A program made the translations under genes and the position numbers. A DNA stretch of 64,000 nucleotides from Candidatus Avoscillospira avicola (lineage in GTDB: Bacteria > Bacillota > Clostridia > Oscillospirales > Oscillospiraceae): positions 35,646-99,645 of the forward strand of contig DVHE01000014.1 of assembly GCA_018712245.1 (NCBI GenBank). The letters are read 5' to 3'. Below the pieces are notes generated by a model that saw only the letters and a list, made by a program, of their open reading frames with translations, was not told the origin of the DNA and did not search any database. Shown here piece after piece: positions 41,003-50,569 of the stretch. Numbering within the stretch: the stretch's first letter is position 1; every line of letters begins with the position of its first letter.

Positions 41003-43378
41003 ATGGGTACATTATCAGAAAAATCCATTGAAAAGCTGGAGCTTCCGGCAGTGCTGGAGCTTCTGGCCGGACAGGCTGCCTGTGAGGACGCCAAAGCGCG
41101 CTGCCGGAGTATTGTGCCGGAGACGGATATAGACGAAATCCGCCTGCTCCAGGCGCAGACCGGCGCGGCCTGCCATCTCATCACCCTCAAGGGTTCCCCG
41201 TCGCTCTCCGGGGTGCGGGACGTCAGCGACTCGCTGATGCGGGCGGACCGGGGCGGCAGCCTCTCCGCCGGGGAACTCTTAAAAATCGCCGCCGTGCTGC
41301 GCTGCGCCAGACAAGTGAAGAACTACGCCGAGACGGATTCCGTCTCCACGGTCCTGGACCCGTTCTTTTTGCAGCTAGTGGCCAACAAGTATCTCGAGGA
41401 TAAAATCGATCGCTCCATCCTCTCCGAGGAGGAGATCGCCGACGCCGCCAGCAGCGAGCTGGCAGATATCCGCCGCCACATCCGGGTGAAGAGTGCCTCC
41501 GTGCGGGAATCCCTGCAAAAGATCATCTCTTCGCCCACCTATGCCAAGTACCTCCGGGAGCCGATCATCACCATCCGGTCAGACCGTTTCGTGGTGCCGG
41601 TGAAGAGCGAATTCAAGTCCGCCATCCCCGGCCTGGTCCACGATGTCTCCTCCTCCGGCAGCACCTTCTTCATCGAGCCGATGCAGGCCGTTAACGCCAA
41701 CAACGACCTCCGGGAGCTGTTCGCCCAGGAGCGCAAGGAGATCGAACGGATTCTCGCGGAGCTTTCGGCGGAGGCCGCCGCCTATCAGGAGAACATCAAC
41801 CAGAACTTTGCGGTTCTGGTGGAGCTGGACATGATCTTCGCCCGGGCCAAGCTGGCTTTCCAGATGAACGCCGTGGAGCCGCAGATCCGCCAGGACGGGA
41901 AGCTGGAGCTGAAAAACGCCCGCCATCCGCTGATCGATAAGAAGAAAGTGGTGCCCATCACGGTCCGCCTGGGGGATGACTTTGACACCATGGTCATCAC
42001 CGGCCCCAACACCGGCGGCAAGACCGTCACCCTCAAGACCATGGGCCTGCTGACGCTGATGGCCCAGTGCGGTCTCCATATTCCCGTCGACGACGGCAGC
42101 TGCATCTCGGTCTATGAGCGAGTCCTGGCCGACATCGGTGACGAGCAGTCCATTGAGCAGTCGCTCTCCACCTTCTCGGCCCATATGAAAAACATCGTGG
42201 AGATCATCGGCCAGTGTGACAACAAGTCCCTGGTCCTCTTCGACGAGCTGGGCGCCGGCACCGACCCGGCGGAGGGCGCGGCGCTGGCCATCGCCCTGAT
42301 TCAGCACTGCCGCCAGTGCGGCGCCAACGTGGCTGCCACCACCCACTATGCCGAGCTGAAGCTCTTTGCCATGCGCACGCCGGGTGTTATCAACGCCTCG
42401 TGCGAGTTCAGCGTGGAGACGCTCCAGCCCACGTACCGGCTTTTGATCGGCGTGCCCGGCAAATCCAACGCCTTTGCCATTTCCCGCAAGCTGGGGCTGC
42501 CGGAGCAGATCATCACCGAGGCAGGCAGCCTTATCAGCGAAAGCGACGCCAACTTTGAAGATGTCCTCAGCCAGCTGGAGCAGCAGCGCCAGGCCATGGA
42601 GGCTGCCCGCGCCGAAGCCGAGGCGCTGCGCCGGGAGACGGAGCGGACCCAGAAGCAGTCGGAGGCGTACTTCCAGGAGATCAAGAAGGAGCGGGAAAAG
42701 GCTGTGGCCAAGGCCCGGCAGGAGGCCCAGCACATCATCGACGATGCCCGCCGCACGGCCAACGCCGTCTCGGAAGAGCTGCGGCAGATGCGCAAGCAGA
42801 TGAAGGACACCGCCGACGCCCAGGGCATCAACCTCCGCCAGGCCGAGCTGCGCCGCACCCTTAACGAGGCCGAGGGCAAGCTGGCAGGGGAGAAGGTCCA
42901 GCCTCAGCGCCCTGCGCCCACCCGGGCCATCCGCGTGGGAGACACGGTGGAGCTTTTGAAGCTGGGATCCAAGGCCACGGTGCTGGCCATCAACAAGGAC
43001 GGTTCTTATCAGCTCCAGGCCGGCATTATGAAAATCAACGCCAAGCCGGACGAAGTCTATCTTCTGGAGCAGGAGCAGGGCGCCGGTGTCAAGAAGATCA
43101 TCGAAAAGAGCAAGCGGGAGCTGCGGATGCAGTCGGCCAGCCCAGAACTGGATATCCGAGGCATGACCACCGACGAAATGGCGGGCGTTTTGGGCATGTT
43201 TTTGGACAACGCCTTCCTGGCAAACCTCCCCTCGGTGCGGATTATCCACGGCAAAGGAACTGGCGCGCTGCGCGCTGCGGTGCATGCAGAGCTGAAGAAA
43301 TCCAAGTATGTGAAGCGGTTCCGGCTGGGCGCATACGGCGAAGGAGAAGACGGCGTCACCATCGTCGAATTTGCATAA
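41003..43378 (+). CDS. mutS2: Endonuclease MutS2
   Basis: 791 residues. A MutS-like core and clamp is followed by ATPase Walker A GPNTGGKTVTLK near residue 334, Walker B LVLFDELGAGTDPAEGAAL, a long coiled coil (about 510-620), and a C-terminal Smr nuclease domain with LDIRGMTTDE and HGKGTGALR. MutS2 acts on recombination intermediates and on collided ribosomes; it lacks the mismatch-recognition domain. Starts 11 bp after recO. Confidence 0.96.
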   Translation: MGTLSEKSIEKLELPAVLELLAGQAACEDAKARCRSIVPETDIDEIRLLQAQTGAACHLITLKGSPSLSGVRDVSDSLMRADRGGSLSAGELLKIAAVLRCARQVKNYAETDSVSTVLDPFFLQLVANKYLEDKIDRSILSEEEIADAASSELADIRRHIRVKSASVRESLQKIISSPTYAKYLREPIITIRSDRFVVPVKSEFKSAIPGLVHDVSSSGSTFFIEPMQAVNANNDLRELFAQERKEIERILAELSAEAAAYQENINQNFAVLVELDMIFARAKLAFQMNAVEPQIRQDGKLELKNARHPLIDKKKVVPITVRLGDDFDTMVITGPNTGGKTVTLKTMGLLTLMAQCGLHIPVDDGSCISVYERVLADIGDEQSIEQSLSTFSAHMKNIVEIIGQCDNKSLVLFDELGAGTDPAEGAALAIALIQHCRQCGANVAATTHYAELKLFAMRTPGVINASCEFSVETLQPTYRLLIGVPGKSNAFAISRKLGLPEQIITEAGSLISESDANFEDVLSQLEQQRQAMEAARAEAEALRRETERTQKQSEAYFQEIKKEREKAVAKARQEAQHIIDDARRTANAVSEELRQMRKQMKDTADAQGINLRQAELRRTLNEAEGKLAGEKVQPQRPAPTRAIRVGDTVELLKLGSKATVLAINKDGSYQLQAGIMKINAKPDEVYLLEQEQGAGVKKIIEKSKRELRMQSASPELDIRGMTTDEMAGVLGMFLDNAFLANLPSVRIIHGKGTGALRAAVHAELKKSKYVKRFRLGAYGEGEDGVTIVEFA

Positions 43379-43384
43379 TTGGCA

Positions 43385-43412
43385 TTGACAATTTTATAAA
43401 ATTTGCTAAAAT
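43385..43412 (+). promoter_or_regulatory. Promoter of the HPr-like gene
   Basis: Perfect -35 TTGACA (43385-43390), 16-bp A/T-rich spacer, -10 TAAAAT (43407-43412). Confidence 0.8.
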
Positions 43413-43447
43413 AAGAAACACAAGATTGCAATAAGGAGTGTCATGCT

Positions 43448-43708
43448 ATGTATATGCAGCAATCAATTGTGAAGTGCGAGTCCGGCCTCTACAATCGTCA
43501 GGCTACTTATTTCATCCAGAAGGCCAATGAATTCAAGTCCAGCATCTGGATTGAGGTGGAGGACCGCCGCATTAACGCAAAGAGTCTGTTGGGTGTGCTC
43601 TCCATGGGCATTACGAAAGGCACGCGAATCAGCATGATTGCTGAAGGTCCCGACGAGGAAGAGGCTGTGAACACGCTGACGGAAATGCTGGCCAAGGAAA
43701 TCTTTTAA
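43448..43708 (+). CDS. HPr-family protein lacking the active-site histidine (Crh-like)
   Basis: 86 residues with the HPr fold. At position 15, where HPr has the PTS-phosphorylated His (GLHARPA), this protein has Tyr (GLYNRQA); Arg17 and the regulatory Ser46 (AKSLLGVLSMG) are kept. It therefore cannot accept phosphate from enzyme I but could still be phosphorylated on Ser46 by HPr kinase, like Bacillus Crh (Gln15). A role in carbon-catabolite signalling is inference. Strong private promoter and terminator; AAGGAG before the start. No PTS gene is nearby. Confidence 0.88.
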   Translation: MYMQQSIVKCESGLYNRQATYFIQKANEFKSSIWIEVEDRRINAKSLLGVLSMGITKGTRISMIAEGPDEEEAVNTLTEMLAKEIF

Positions 43709-43714
43709 AAACTG

Positions 43715-43751
43715 ACCGCCTCGAAACCACCGGTTTTTGGGGCGGTTTTTT
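43715..43751 (+). terminator. Terminator after HPr-like gene
   Basis: ACCGCC...GGCGGT outer stem with inner AAACC/GGTTT, followed by a run of T's, 7 bp after the stop. Confidence 0.85.
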
Positions 43752-43768
43752 CTGCCGGGAGGAAAGCC

Positions 43769-45634
43769 ATGACCTTTGACCAACTCAAAGATAAGGCCCA
43801 TACACTGCCGCTGGAGCCGGGGGTCTATCTGATGCAGGACAAGACCGGCAAGGTCATCTATGTGGGCAAGGCGAAGAAGCTCCGAAATCGGGTCAGCCAG
43901 TATTTCCAGGATTCCGCTTCCCATACAGCCAAAACGCGGCGCATGGTCTCGCAGATTGACCGGTTCGACGTGATCGTTGCGGCCAGCGAGTTTGAAGCGC
44001 TGGTGCTGGAATGCTCACTGATCAAGCGGCATATGCCCAAATACAATATCCTCCTGAAGGACGACAAGGGCTACCCGTATCTGCGCATCGACCGCCGGGC
44101 AGAATACCCGGTGATGGAGCTGGTCAGCAAGGTCTCCGGCGACGGCGCGGATTACTTCGGCCCCTATGGCGGGCGAGCCGTGACCAATCAGTTGATGGAT
44201 ACATTGCGGCTGACCTTTCATCTGCCGGGCTGCGGCAAGGTATTCCCGCGGGACGTGGGCAAGGGCCGCCCGTGCCTCAACTACCACATGAACAACTGTG
44301 ACGGTTGGTGTCAGCTGGGCAAGTCCCCCGAGGCATACCGTGCCACCATGGAGCAGGTGGTCTTGCTCTTAAAGGGGAAGTACCAGACCGTGGCCGATGA
44401 CCTGCGGCGGGAGATGGAAGCCGCGGCAGAAGCGCTGGAGTTTGAACGGGCGGCTCTGCTGCGGGATCGTCTGCTGGCCATTGAAAACCTGGGAAAGAAG
44501 CAGCTGGTGACAGCCGGCACCATGGCCCATACCGATGTGGTGGGCTACTATCAGAATACAGCCAAAGGCTGCTTCGCGGTGCTGCACTACGTGGACGGGA
44601 ACCTCCTGGACAAGGACTACGAATTGGTGCCCGTCGGAGACAGCGCCGAGGAGGCGATCTCCTCCCTGGTCAAGCAGTATTATCTCTCGCGCAACTGTGT
44701 GCCCAAGGAAATTCTCCTGCCCATGGAGATGGAGGACAGCGAGCTGTTTGCCCAACTCTTGCAGGAGACTTTCCACAAGCGTGTCCGTATCCGTGTGCCC
44801 CAGCGGGGCGACGGCGTGCGGCTGATTGCCCTGGCGGAGAAAAACGCCACGGAGGAGGCGGAGCGCGTTACCTCCCGGGAGGAAAAGAGCGCCGGTACCG
44901 TGGAGCAGCTGCGGACGCTTTTGAACCTGCCCCAGACGCTGCGGCGGATGGAGTCGTACGACATCTCCAATACCGCGGGGACGGATATCGTGGCCTCCAT
45001 GGTGGTCTTCGTCCAGGGAAAACCCTCCAAAAAGGACTACAAGCGGTTCAAGCTGCGGGATATGTCCGGCCAGAATGACTATGGCTCCATGCGTCAAGTC
45101 CTGGAGCGGCGCTTCCGCCGGTATCTGGAGGGCTCGCCGGGCTTTGAGGCGGCGCCGGACCTGCTGCTGATCGACGGCGGCGTGGTCCATGCCCAGACAG
45201 CGGAGGCTGTTCTCCAGGAGCTGGGCCTCTCATTCCCTGTGTTCGGCATGGTCAAGGATGACCGCCACCGTACCCGGGCCTTGGTCCGGGCGGACGGCAG
45301 TGAGATCGGCATTCAGACCTTCCCGCCGATTTACGCCCTGATCGGGCAGATACAAGAGGAGACCCACCGCTTTGCCATCACGTATCACCGCCTTCTGCGC
45401 AGCCGCCATCTGCGGGAATCGGTCCTCGACCAAATTCCCGGCGTCGGCCCCGCCCGCAAAAAGGCGCTTTTGACCAAATTCCGCACCGTGTCCGCCATTG
45501 AAAAGGCCGCGGTGGAGGAGCTTTCCCAGGTGCTGCCCCAGGGAGCAGCCCAGTCGGTTTTTGATTATTTTCACCAACACGAAGGAGAAGAACCATGCGA
45601 GTCATCACCGGAACCGCCCGCGGCGTGCGACTGA
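43769..45634 (+). CDS. uvrC: Excinuclease ABC subunit C
   Basis: 621 residues; makes the 5' and 3' incisions in nucleotide-excision repair. The GIY-YIG nuclease (PGVYLMQDKTGKVIYVGKAK, residues 17-36) is followed by a UVR segment near 205-240, the RNase H-like nuclease with DLLLIDGG, and a C-terminal helix-hairpin-helix (LDQIPGVGPARKKALL). GGGAGGAAAGCC precedes the ATG. The 3' end overlaps rsmD by 40 bp. Confidence 0.96.
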   Translation: MTFDQLKDKAHTLPLEPGVYLMQDKTGKVIYVGKAKKLRNRVSQYFQDSASHTAKTRRMVSQIDRFDVIVAASEFEALVLECSLIKRHMPKYNILLKDDKGYPYLRIDRRAEYPVMELVSKVSGDGADYFGPYGGRAVTNQLMDTLRLTFHLPGCGKVFPRDVGKGRPCLNYHMNNCDGWCQLGKSPEAYRATMEQVVLLLKGKYQTVADDLRREMEAAAEALEFERAALLRDRLLAIENLGKKQLVTAGTMAHTDVVGYYQNTAKGCFAVLHYVDGNLLDKDYELVPVGDSAEEAISSLVKQYYLSRNCVPKEILLPMEMEDSELFAQLLQETFHKRVRIRVPQRGDGVRLIALAEKNATEEAERVTSREEKSAGTVEQLRTLLNLPQTLRRMESYDISNTAGTDIVASMVVFVQGKPSKKDYKRFKLRDMSGQNDYGSMRQVLERRFRRYLEGSPGFEAAPDLLLIDGGVVHAQTAEAVLQELGLSFPVFGMVKDDRHRTRALVRADGSEIGIQTFPPIYALIGQIQEETHRFAITYHRLLRSRHLRESVLDQIPGVGPARKKALLTKFRTVSAIEKAAVEELSQVLPQGAAQSVFDYFHQHEGEEPCESSPEPPAACD

Positions 45635-46137
45635 AAACGCCTGAGGGGCTTTTGACCCGGCCCACCAGTGAGCGGGTCAAGGAGGCCGTGTTTTCGATCA
45701 TCCAGTTTGAAGTGGAGGGCAGCCGCGTCCTGGACCTCTTCGCCGGAACGGGGCAGATGGGCATCGAGGCGCTGAGCCGCGGCGCGGCGGGCGCTGTCTT
45801 CGTGGACGAGCGGCGGGACGCCTGCCAGCTGGTGCGGGAGAACCTGAAGCGCACGCGCCTGGCGGAGAAGGCCCAGGTGGTCCAGGGGGACTTCCTGACC
45901 TATCTCAAATCCTGCCGCACCACCTTCGATTTGATCTTTTTAGACCCGCCCTACCGGGAGGATTTTTTAGAAAACGCATTAAATTCCATATCGGAAATTG
46001 ACATTCTTTCCGACCGTGGTATAATAATCTGCGAAAGACCCGTGGAAAAAGGGCTGGAGGGAACGTTTTCCGGCCTGGTGCGGGGAAAGGATTACCGCTA
46101 CGGAAAAACGTGGATCACGCTTTTCCGCAAAGGATGA
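45595..46137 (+). CDS. rsmD: 16S rRNA (guanine966-N2)-methyltransferase RsmD
   Basis: 180 residues. The N-terminal RVITGTARGVRLKTP leads to the SAM site LDLFAGTGQMGIEALSRGA and the catalytic LIFLDPPY. It is in the usual order before coaD. The start overlaps uvrC; AAGGAGAAGAACC lies just upstream. Confidence 0.94.
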   Translation: MRVITGTARGVRLKTPEGLLTRPTSERVKEAVFSIIQFEVEGSRVLDLFAGTGQMGIEALSRGAAGAVFVDERRDACQLVRENLKRTRLAEKAQVVQGDFLTYLKSCRTTFDLIFLDPPYREDFLENALNSISEIDILSDRGIIICERPVEKGLEGTFSGLVRGKDYRYGKTWITLFRKG

Positions 46138-46142
46138 ACGCC

Positions 46143-46628
46143 ATGAGCATTGCGATTTACCCCGGCAGCTTCGACCCCGTCACCAAAGGGCACCTCAATA
46201 TCATCGCCCGCGCCGCCAAGAGCTTTGATAAGCTGATTGTCTGCGTGATGGTCAACAGCGATAAGCACCCCATGTTCTCCCTGGAGGAACGGGTGGATAT
46301 GCTGCGTCGCGTCACCTGCGGCATGGAAAACGTGGAAGTGGACTTTTCCGATTCCCTCTTGGCAGAGTACGCTAAGTCACGCGGCGCCGGCGTCATTGTC
46401 AAGGGCCTGCGGGCCATGTCGGACTTTGAGCGGGAATTTCAGATGGCGATCATCAACCACAAGCTCAATCCCGGGTTGGACACCATGTTTTTAACGGCGG
46501 AGCATCAGTTCATGTATCTCAGCTCCAGCATGGTCAAGGAAATGGGCCACTATCATGTGGATCTCTCCGACTTCCTGCCCCAGGAGATCATTCTCGATTT
46601 TATTGCCAGGATTCAAGAACGATATTAA
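46143..46628 (+). CDS. coaD: Phosphopantetheine adenylyltransferase
   Basis: 161 residues; the fourth step of CoA synthesis from pantothenate (4'-phosphopantetheine + ATP). YPGSFDPVTKGHLNII has the nucleotidyltransferase TxGH motif, and YLSSSMVKEM is the second ATP-binding motif. ATG 46143 with AAAGGA 8 bp upstream is preferred; ATG 46134 would overlap the rsmD stop (ATGA) and also fits. Confidence 0.95.
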   Translation: MSIAIYPGSFDPVTKGHLNIIARAAKSFDKLIVCVMVNSDKHPMFSLEERVDMLRRVTCGMENVEVDFSDSLLAEYAKSRGAGVIVKGLRAMSDFEREFQMAIINHKLNPGLDTMFLTAEHQFMYLSSSMVKEMGHYHVDLSDFLPQEIILDFIARIQERY

Positions 46629-46643
46629 GGAGGACCAAAGAGC

Positions 46644-47141
46644 ATGGCCAACCGTATTGAAGAGATTATTACCAGCTTGTATGAAATGGTGCAGGACGCC
46701 TGGAGCCTGCCGCTGGGCGCGGAGAAGTGCGTCCTGGAGCGGGACAAGGTTCTGGACCTGCTGGACGAGATCAGCAACCAGCTGCCCAGCGAGCTGAAGC
46801 AGGCCAAGACCATTGTGGAATCCCGCAATGAGGTCATCACCAACGCCAAGCACGAGGCCGAGCGAATCCTCAAGCAGGCCGAACAGCGGGCCCGGCAGAT
46901 GATGAGCCAGGAAGAAGTCTACGCCATGGCCCAGCAGGAAGCGGACGCTATGATCAAGAACGCCCAGCAGAAGATCAAGGACCTCAAGCAGGTGACGAAC
47001 GAGTTCGTGGACGACGCCCTCAGCCGCACCGAGAGCGCCATTTCCAACGCGCTGGAGGAGATTCGCGAGTCCCGCAAGTCCTTCCAGGCGGTGGTCAATC
47101 CGCAGCAGTCCAAGCCCTCTCCCATCATTGAAGATATTTAA
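46644..47141 (+). CDS. Coiled-coil protein of unknown function
   Basis: 165 residues, 15 bp after coaD with TAAGGAGG before the ATG. Residues 1-45 are a short helical head; about 55-150 form an Ala/Glu/Lys/Gln-rich helix (HEAERILKQAEQRARQMMSQEE) like V-type ATPase E/H or DivIVA-type stalks. Such proteins are often found beside coaD in Clostridia under names like ATPase, without proof. No ATP-binding motif and no membrane segment. The last 15 residues are Pro/Ser-rich. Confidence 0.7.
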   Translation: MANRIEEIITSLYEMVQDAWSLPLGAEKCVLERDKVLDLLDEISNQLPSELKQAKTIVESRNEVITNAKHEAERILKQAEQRARQMMSQEEVYAMAQQEADAMIKNAQQKIKDLKQVTNEFVDDALSRTESAISNALEEIRESRKSFQAVVNPQQSKPSPIIEDI

Positions 47142-47147
47142 GCGGTA

Positions 47148-47176
47148 TTGACAAACCTTCCCGCTTCGTGTATCAT
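47148..47176 (+). promoter_or_regulatory. Promoter of the T-box/valS unit
   Basis: Perfect -35 TTGACA (47148-47153), 17-bp spacer, -10 TATCAT (47171-47176). The expected transcript start near 47183 is where the T-box leader begins. Confidence 0.8.
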
Positions 47177-47182
47177 CCTATC

Positions 47183-47413
47183 ATATCATTCGTCAACGCG
47201 AGGAAGAGGAGGAGTAAAAGCTCCCTGGGCCAAGAGAGAAGGCGGTTGGTGCAAGCCTTTGCCACAGAGCTTTGAAGGTCGCCTCGGAGCAGCCGGTGAG
47301 GAACCGGCCGGCTATCCCCCCCGATACCGGGGTATGAGTGCCCGCACTTGCGGGAATTCAGGTGGTACCACGGAATTTCTCCGCCCTGAGCCTTGGCTCA
47401 GGGCGTTTTTTTA
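47183..47413 (+). promoter_or_regulatory. T-box riboswitch (tRNA-Val sensing) with terminator
   Basis: The leader has the AGTA element (47213-47216), a stem-I loop with GGTTGGTGCAAGCC, the conserved T-box core GGTGGTACCACGG (47361-47373), and a terminator stem CGCCCTGAG/CTCAGGGCG with seven T's (47382-47412). Pairing CGAGG with CCTCG closes stem I and leaves GTC (47278-47280) followed by a purine, fitting a valine specifier codon. Uncharged tRNA-Val would favour the antiterminator and allow valS transcription. The specifier is inferred from alignment by eye. Confidence 0.92.
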
Positions 47414-47466
47414 TCCCGTACTGCCCTACGTACCGTCCAATCATAGTTTATATAGGAGTGAATCAC

Positions 47467-50106
47467 ATGGCACGCGAATTGCCCAAGACCTACGATCCCA
47501 AAATCGTGGAAGACGAGATCTATCAGGCCTGGCTGGACAGCGGCTGCTTCCGCGCCGAGCCGGATCCGGAGAAGAAGCCCTTCTCCATCGTCATGCCGCC
47601 GCCGAACGTCACCGGACAGCTCCACATGGGCCACGCCCTGGACGCCACCTTGCAGGATATCCTCACCCGCTTCAAGCGGATGCAGGGCTATTCTGCGCTG
47701 TGGCTTCCCGGCACCGACCACGCCGGCATTGCCACCCAGATCAAGGTAGAGGAAAATCTCCGGGTAGAGGAGGGCCTCACCCGCTACGACCTGGGCCGGG
47801 AGAAGTTCCTGGAGCGCGTCTGGGACTGGAAGAACAAGTACGGCGACCGGATCGTCAAACAGCAGATGAAGCTGGGCGCCTCCTGCGACTGGAGCCGCAG
47901 CCGCTTTACCATGGATGAGGGCTGCTCCAAGGCCGTCCGAGAGACCTTCTGCGAACTCTACGACAAAGGTCTCATCTACAAGGGCAGCCGCATCATCAAC
48001 TGGTGCCCCCACTGCCTGACGGCCCTGTCCGACGCCGAGGTGGAGTACGCCGATAAGCCCGGCCATCTGTGGCACCTGCGCTATCCGCTGGCTGATGGTT
48101 CCGGCAAGTACCTGGTCGTGGCTACGACCAGGCCTGAGACCATGATGGGCGACACCGGTGTGGCCGTGAACCCCGCCGATGAGCGCTATAAGGACCTGGT
48201 GGGCAAGACCTGCATCCTGCCGCTGATGGACCGGGAGATTCCCATCGTGGCCGACGAGTACGTGGAGATGGACTTCGGCACCGGCTGCGTCAAAATGACA
48301 CCCGCCCACGACCCCAACGACTTCGAAGTGGGTCTGCGGCACAATCTCCAGACCATCCGCGTCCTCAACGACGACGGCACCATCAACGAAAACGGCGGCA
48401 AGTACCAGGGCATGGACCGCTACGAGGCCCGCAAGGCCGTGGTAGCCGACCTGGAGGCGCTGGGTCTGCTGGAAAAGGTGGAGCCCTACTCCCACAACGT
48501 GGGTGCCTGCTACCGCTGCCACAACGATGTGGAGCCGCTGATCTCGGCCCAGTGGTTCGTGAAGATGGAGCCTCTGGCCAAGGCGGCGCTGGAAGTGGTC
48601 CGGGACGGCCGGATCAAGTTCGTGCCGGAGCGCTTCAGCAAGACCTACACCAACTGGATGGAGAACGTCCACGACTGGTGCATCTCCCGGCAGCTGTGGT
48701 GGGGCCATCAGATTCCCGCCTGGTACTGCGACGCGTGCGGCCATATCAACGTTTCCCGGGAGGACCCCACGGTCTGCGAGAAGTGCGGCTGCACCCATCT
48801 GACCCGGGAGGAGGATGTGCTGGACACCTGGTTCTCCTCGGCCCTGTGGCCCTTCTCCACCCTGGGCTGGCCGGAGCAGACGAAGGACCTCAGCTACTGG
48901 TATCCCACCAGCGTCATGGTAACAGGCTATGACATCATCTTCTTCTGGGTGGCCCGGATGATCTTCTCCGGCATGGAGCAGATGCAGAAGGAGCCCTTCC
49001 ACACGGTGTTCATCCACGGCCTGGTCCGGGACGACAAGGGCCGCAAGATGTCCAAATCCCTGGGCAACGGCATCGATCCCCTGGAGATGGCTGAAAAGTA
49101 CGGCGCCGACGCGCTGCGTTTCAACCTCATCACCGGCAATAGCCCCGGCAACGATATGCGCTTCTATGTGGAGAAGTGCGAGGCCATGCGGAACTTTGCC
49201 AACAAGATTTGGAACGCCAGCCGCTATGTGCTGATGAACCTGACCATCGACAAGACTGGTCTGCCGCCGGTGGAGCAGCTGGAGCAGGAGGACAAGTGGA
49301 TTCTCTCCCGTCTCAACACGCTCATTAAAGAAGTCACGGAGAATCTCGACAGCTACGAGCTGGGCGTGGCCTCCGCCAAGGTCTACGACTTTATCTGGGA
49401 CAACTACTGTGACTGGTATATCGAGCTGACCAAGGCACGGCTCTACAGTGAGGTCGCCGCCAGCAAGGAGACGGCCCAGCAGGTGCTGGTGTATGTCCTC
49501 GACCAGATCCTGCGGCTGCTGCATCCCTTTATGCCCTTCATCACTGAGGAGATTTGGCAGGCCATCCCCCACGAGGGCGACTTTCTGATGAAGGCCCAGT
49601 GGCCCGTCTACTCCGACGCCCTGCATTTCCCGGCGGAAGAGGCCTCCATGGAGAGCGTGATGAACGCCATTCGGGCGGTGCGCAACCGCCGGGCCGACCT
49701 GAACGTGCCGCCCTCCCGGAAGTCCCACCTCTATGTGGTGACGGAGAAAGGCGACATCTTCCGCCAGGGCGCTGCCTTTATGACGCGGCTGGCCTACGCC
49801 GGCGAGCTGACCGTCTCCGATACCGCCCCCGAGGGCCATGCCGATATGGTCAGCGCCGTCACCGGCGACGCGGCGCTCTATATGCCCATGAATGAACTGG
49901 TGGATGTGGAGAAGGAACTCCAGCGCCTTGCCAAAGAGATCGAAAAGGCGGAGAAGAACATCGCAGGCCTCAAGGGCAAGCTCAGCAACGAGAACTTCGT
50001 CGCCCGGGCGCCGGAGCAGGTGGTCCAGGCGGAGCGGGACAAGCTCCAGAAGGCTGAGAGCCTCCTCCAGCAGCTCAAGGAGAGCGAGGCCCGGCTAAAA
50101 AAATAA
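47467..50106 (+). CDS. valS: Valyl-tRNA synthetase
   Basis: 879 residues. The class I HIGH-type motif is [16 protein letters not shown] near residue 45; the zinc-ribbon Cys motifs (CDACGH, CEKCGC), the CP1 editing domain, and KMSKS are followed by GNGIDPLEM. The C-terminal coiled-coil arm (about 810-879) is typical of ValRS. ATG 47467 is 7 bp after TAGGAGTG. Controlled by the T-box upstream. Confidence 0.97.
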   Translation: MARELPKTYDPKIVEDEIYQAWLDSGCFRAEPDPEKKPFSIVMPPPNVTGQLHMGHALDATLQDILTRFKRMQGYSALWLPGTDHAGIATQIKVEENLRVEEGLTRYDLGREKFLERVWDWKNKYGDRIVKQQMKLGASCDWSRSRFTMDEGCSKAVRETFCELYDKGLIYKGSRIINWCPHCLTALSDAEVEYADKPGHLWHLRYPLADGSGKYLVVATTRPETMMGDTGVAVNPADERYKDLVGKTCILPLMDREIPIVADEYVEMDFGTGCVKMTPAHDPNDFEVGLRHNLQTIRVLNDDGTINENGGKYQGMDRYEARKAVVADLEALGLLEKVEPYSHNVGACYRCHNDVEPLISAQWFVKMEPLAKAALEVVRDGRIKFVPERFSKTYTNWMENVHDWCISRQLWWGHQIPAWYCDACGHINVSREDPTVCEKCGCTHLTREEDVLDTWFSSALWPFSTLGWPEQTKDLSYWYPTSVMVTGYDIIFFWVARMIFSGMEQMQKEPFHTVFIHGLVRDDKGRKMSKSLGNGIDPLEMAEKYGADALRFNLITGNSPGNDMRFYVEKCEAMRNFANKIWNASRYVLMNLTIDKTGLPPVEQLEQEDKWILSRLNTLIKEVTENLDSYELGVASAKVYDFIWDNYCDWYIELTKARLYSEVAASKETAQQVLVYVLDQILRLLHPFMPFITEEIWQAIPHEGDFLMKAQWPVYSDALHFPAEEASMESVMNAIRAVRNRRADLNVPPSRKSHLYVVTEKGDIFRQGAAFMTRLAYAGELTVSDTAPEGHADMVSAVTGDAALYMPMNELVDVEKELQRLAKEIEKAEKNIAGLKGKLSNENFVARAPEQVVQAERDKLQKAESLLQQLKESEARLKK

Positions 50107-50175
50107 CCTCTGGATTTTACCCGTAAATATTTTGGGTTTACCCCGCATTCGACGGCATAATCAGAATAATCCATC

Positions 50176-50181
50176 TATAAT
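50176..50181 (+). promoter_or_regulatory. Possible -10 box of the spoIIA operon
   Basis: TATAAT at 50176-50181 directly abuts the terminator hairpin, and its start point (about 50188) would fall inside the hairpin's left arm. No convincing -35 is seen, nor a sigma-H pair (AGGA...GAAT), although sigma-H is what drives spoIIA in other spore formers. Confidence 0.35.
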
Positions 50182-50218
50182 AGACACGCATGGAGCGATC
50201 CGTGCGTGTCTATTTTTT
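50182..50218 (+). terminator. Terminator between valS and spoIIAA
   Basis: Nine-bp arms AGACACGCA/TGCGTGTCT (50182-50190, 50203-50211), an inner GGA/TCC pairing, then ATTTTTT. It ends 21 bp before the spoIIAA start. Confidence 0.85.
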
Positions 50219-50239
50219 GCCCAAACGGGAGGGAGTTTC

Positions 50240-50569
50240 ATGCAGATCACCAGCTTCTTGCAGGACAAGCAGCTTACCATTGCCCTGACCGGCGAGATCG
50301 ATCACCACGGCGCCAAGGCGACGCTGCGCATGATAGAGGAAAAAATCCAGCAGTATTTGCCAACGCTGTGCATTCTGGACTTTCGCGGCGTGTCATTTAT
50401 GGACTCCAGCGGCATCGCCATCGTGATCCACACGCTCCGGCGGATGACGGAGCTGGGGGGACACCTGCGGCTCACCAAGGTGCCGCCCCAGGCGGAGAAG
50501 GTGCTGCGGGCCGCGGGGATCGACAGAATCGTGCAGTTGGAAGGGAGAGACGTATACCATGAAATGTGA
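50240..50569 (+). CDS. spoIIAA: Anti-sigma F factor antagonist SpoIIAA
   Basis: 109 residues of the STAS fold. VSFMDSSGIAIV contains the phosphorylated Ser. In the forespore, dephosphorylated SpoIIAA binds SpoIIAB and frees sigma-F. CGGGAGGGAG precedes ATG 50240. Overlaps spoIIAB by 11 bp. No spoIIE phosphatase gene is in the window. Confidence 0.95.
   Translation: MQITSFLQDKQLTIALTGEIDHHGAKATLRMIEEKIQQYLPTLCILDFRGVSFMDSSGIAIVIHTLRRMTELGGHLRLTKVPPQAEKVLRAAGIDRIVQLEGRDVYHEM

Noticed and set aside
47398..49839. Very long open frame (813 codons) antisense to valS
   Set aside because: No ribosome site, low-complexity His/Gly/Val composition, and a full valS on the other strand.
50107..50175. 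Sigma-H promoter for the spoIIA operon
   Set aside because: GAAT occurs at 50163-50166, but no AGGA-type -35 lies at the right distance.
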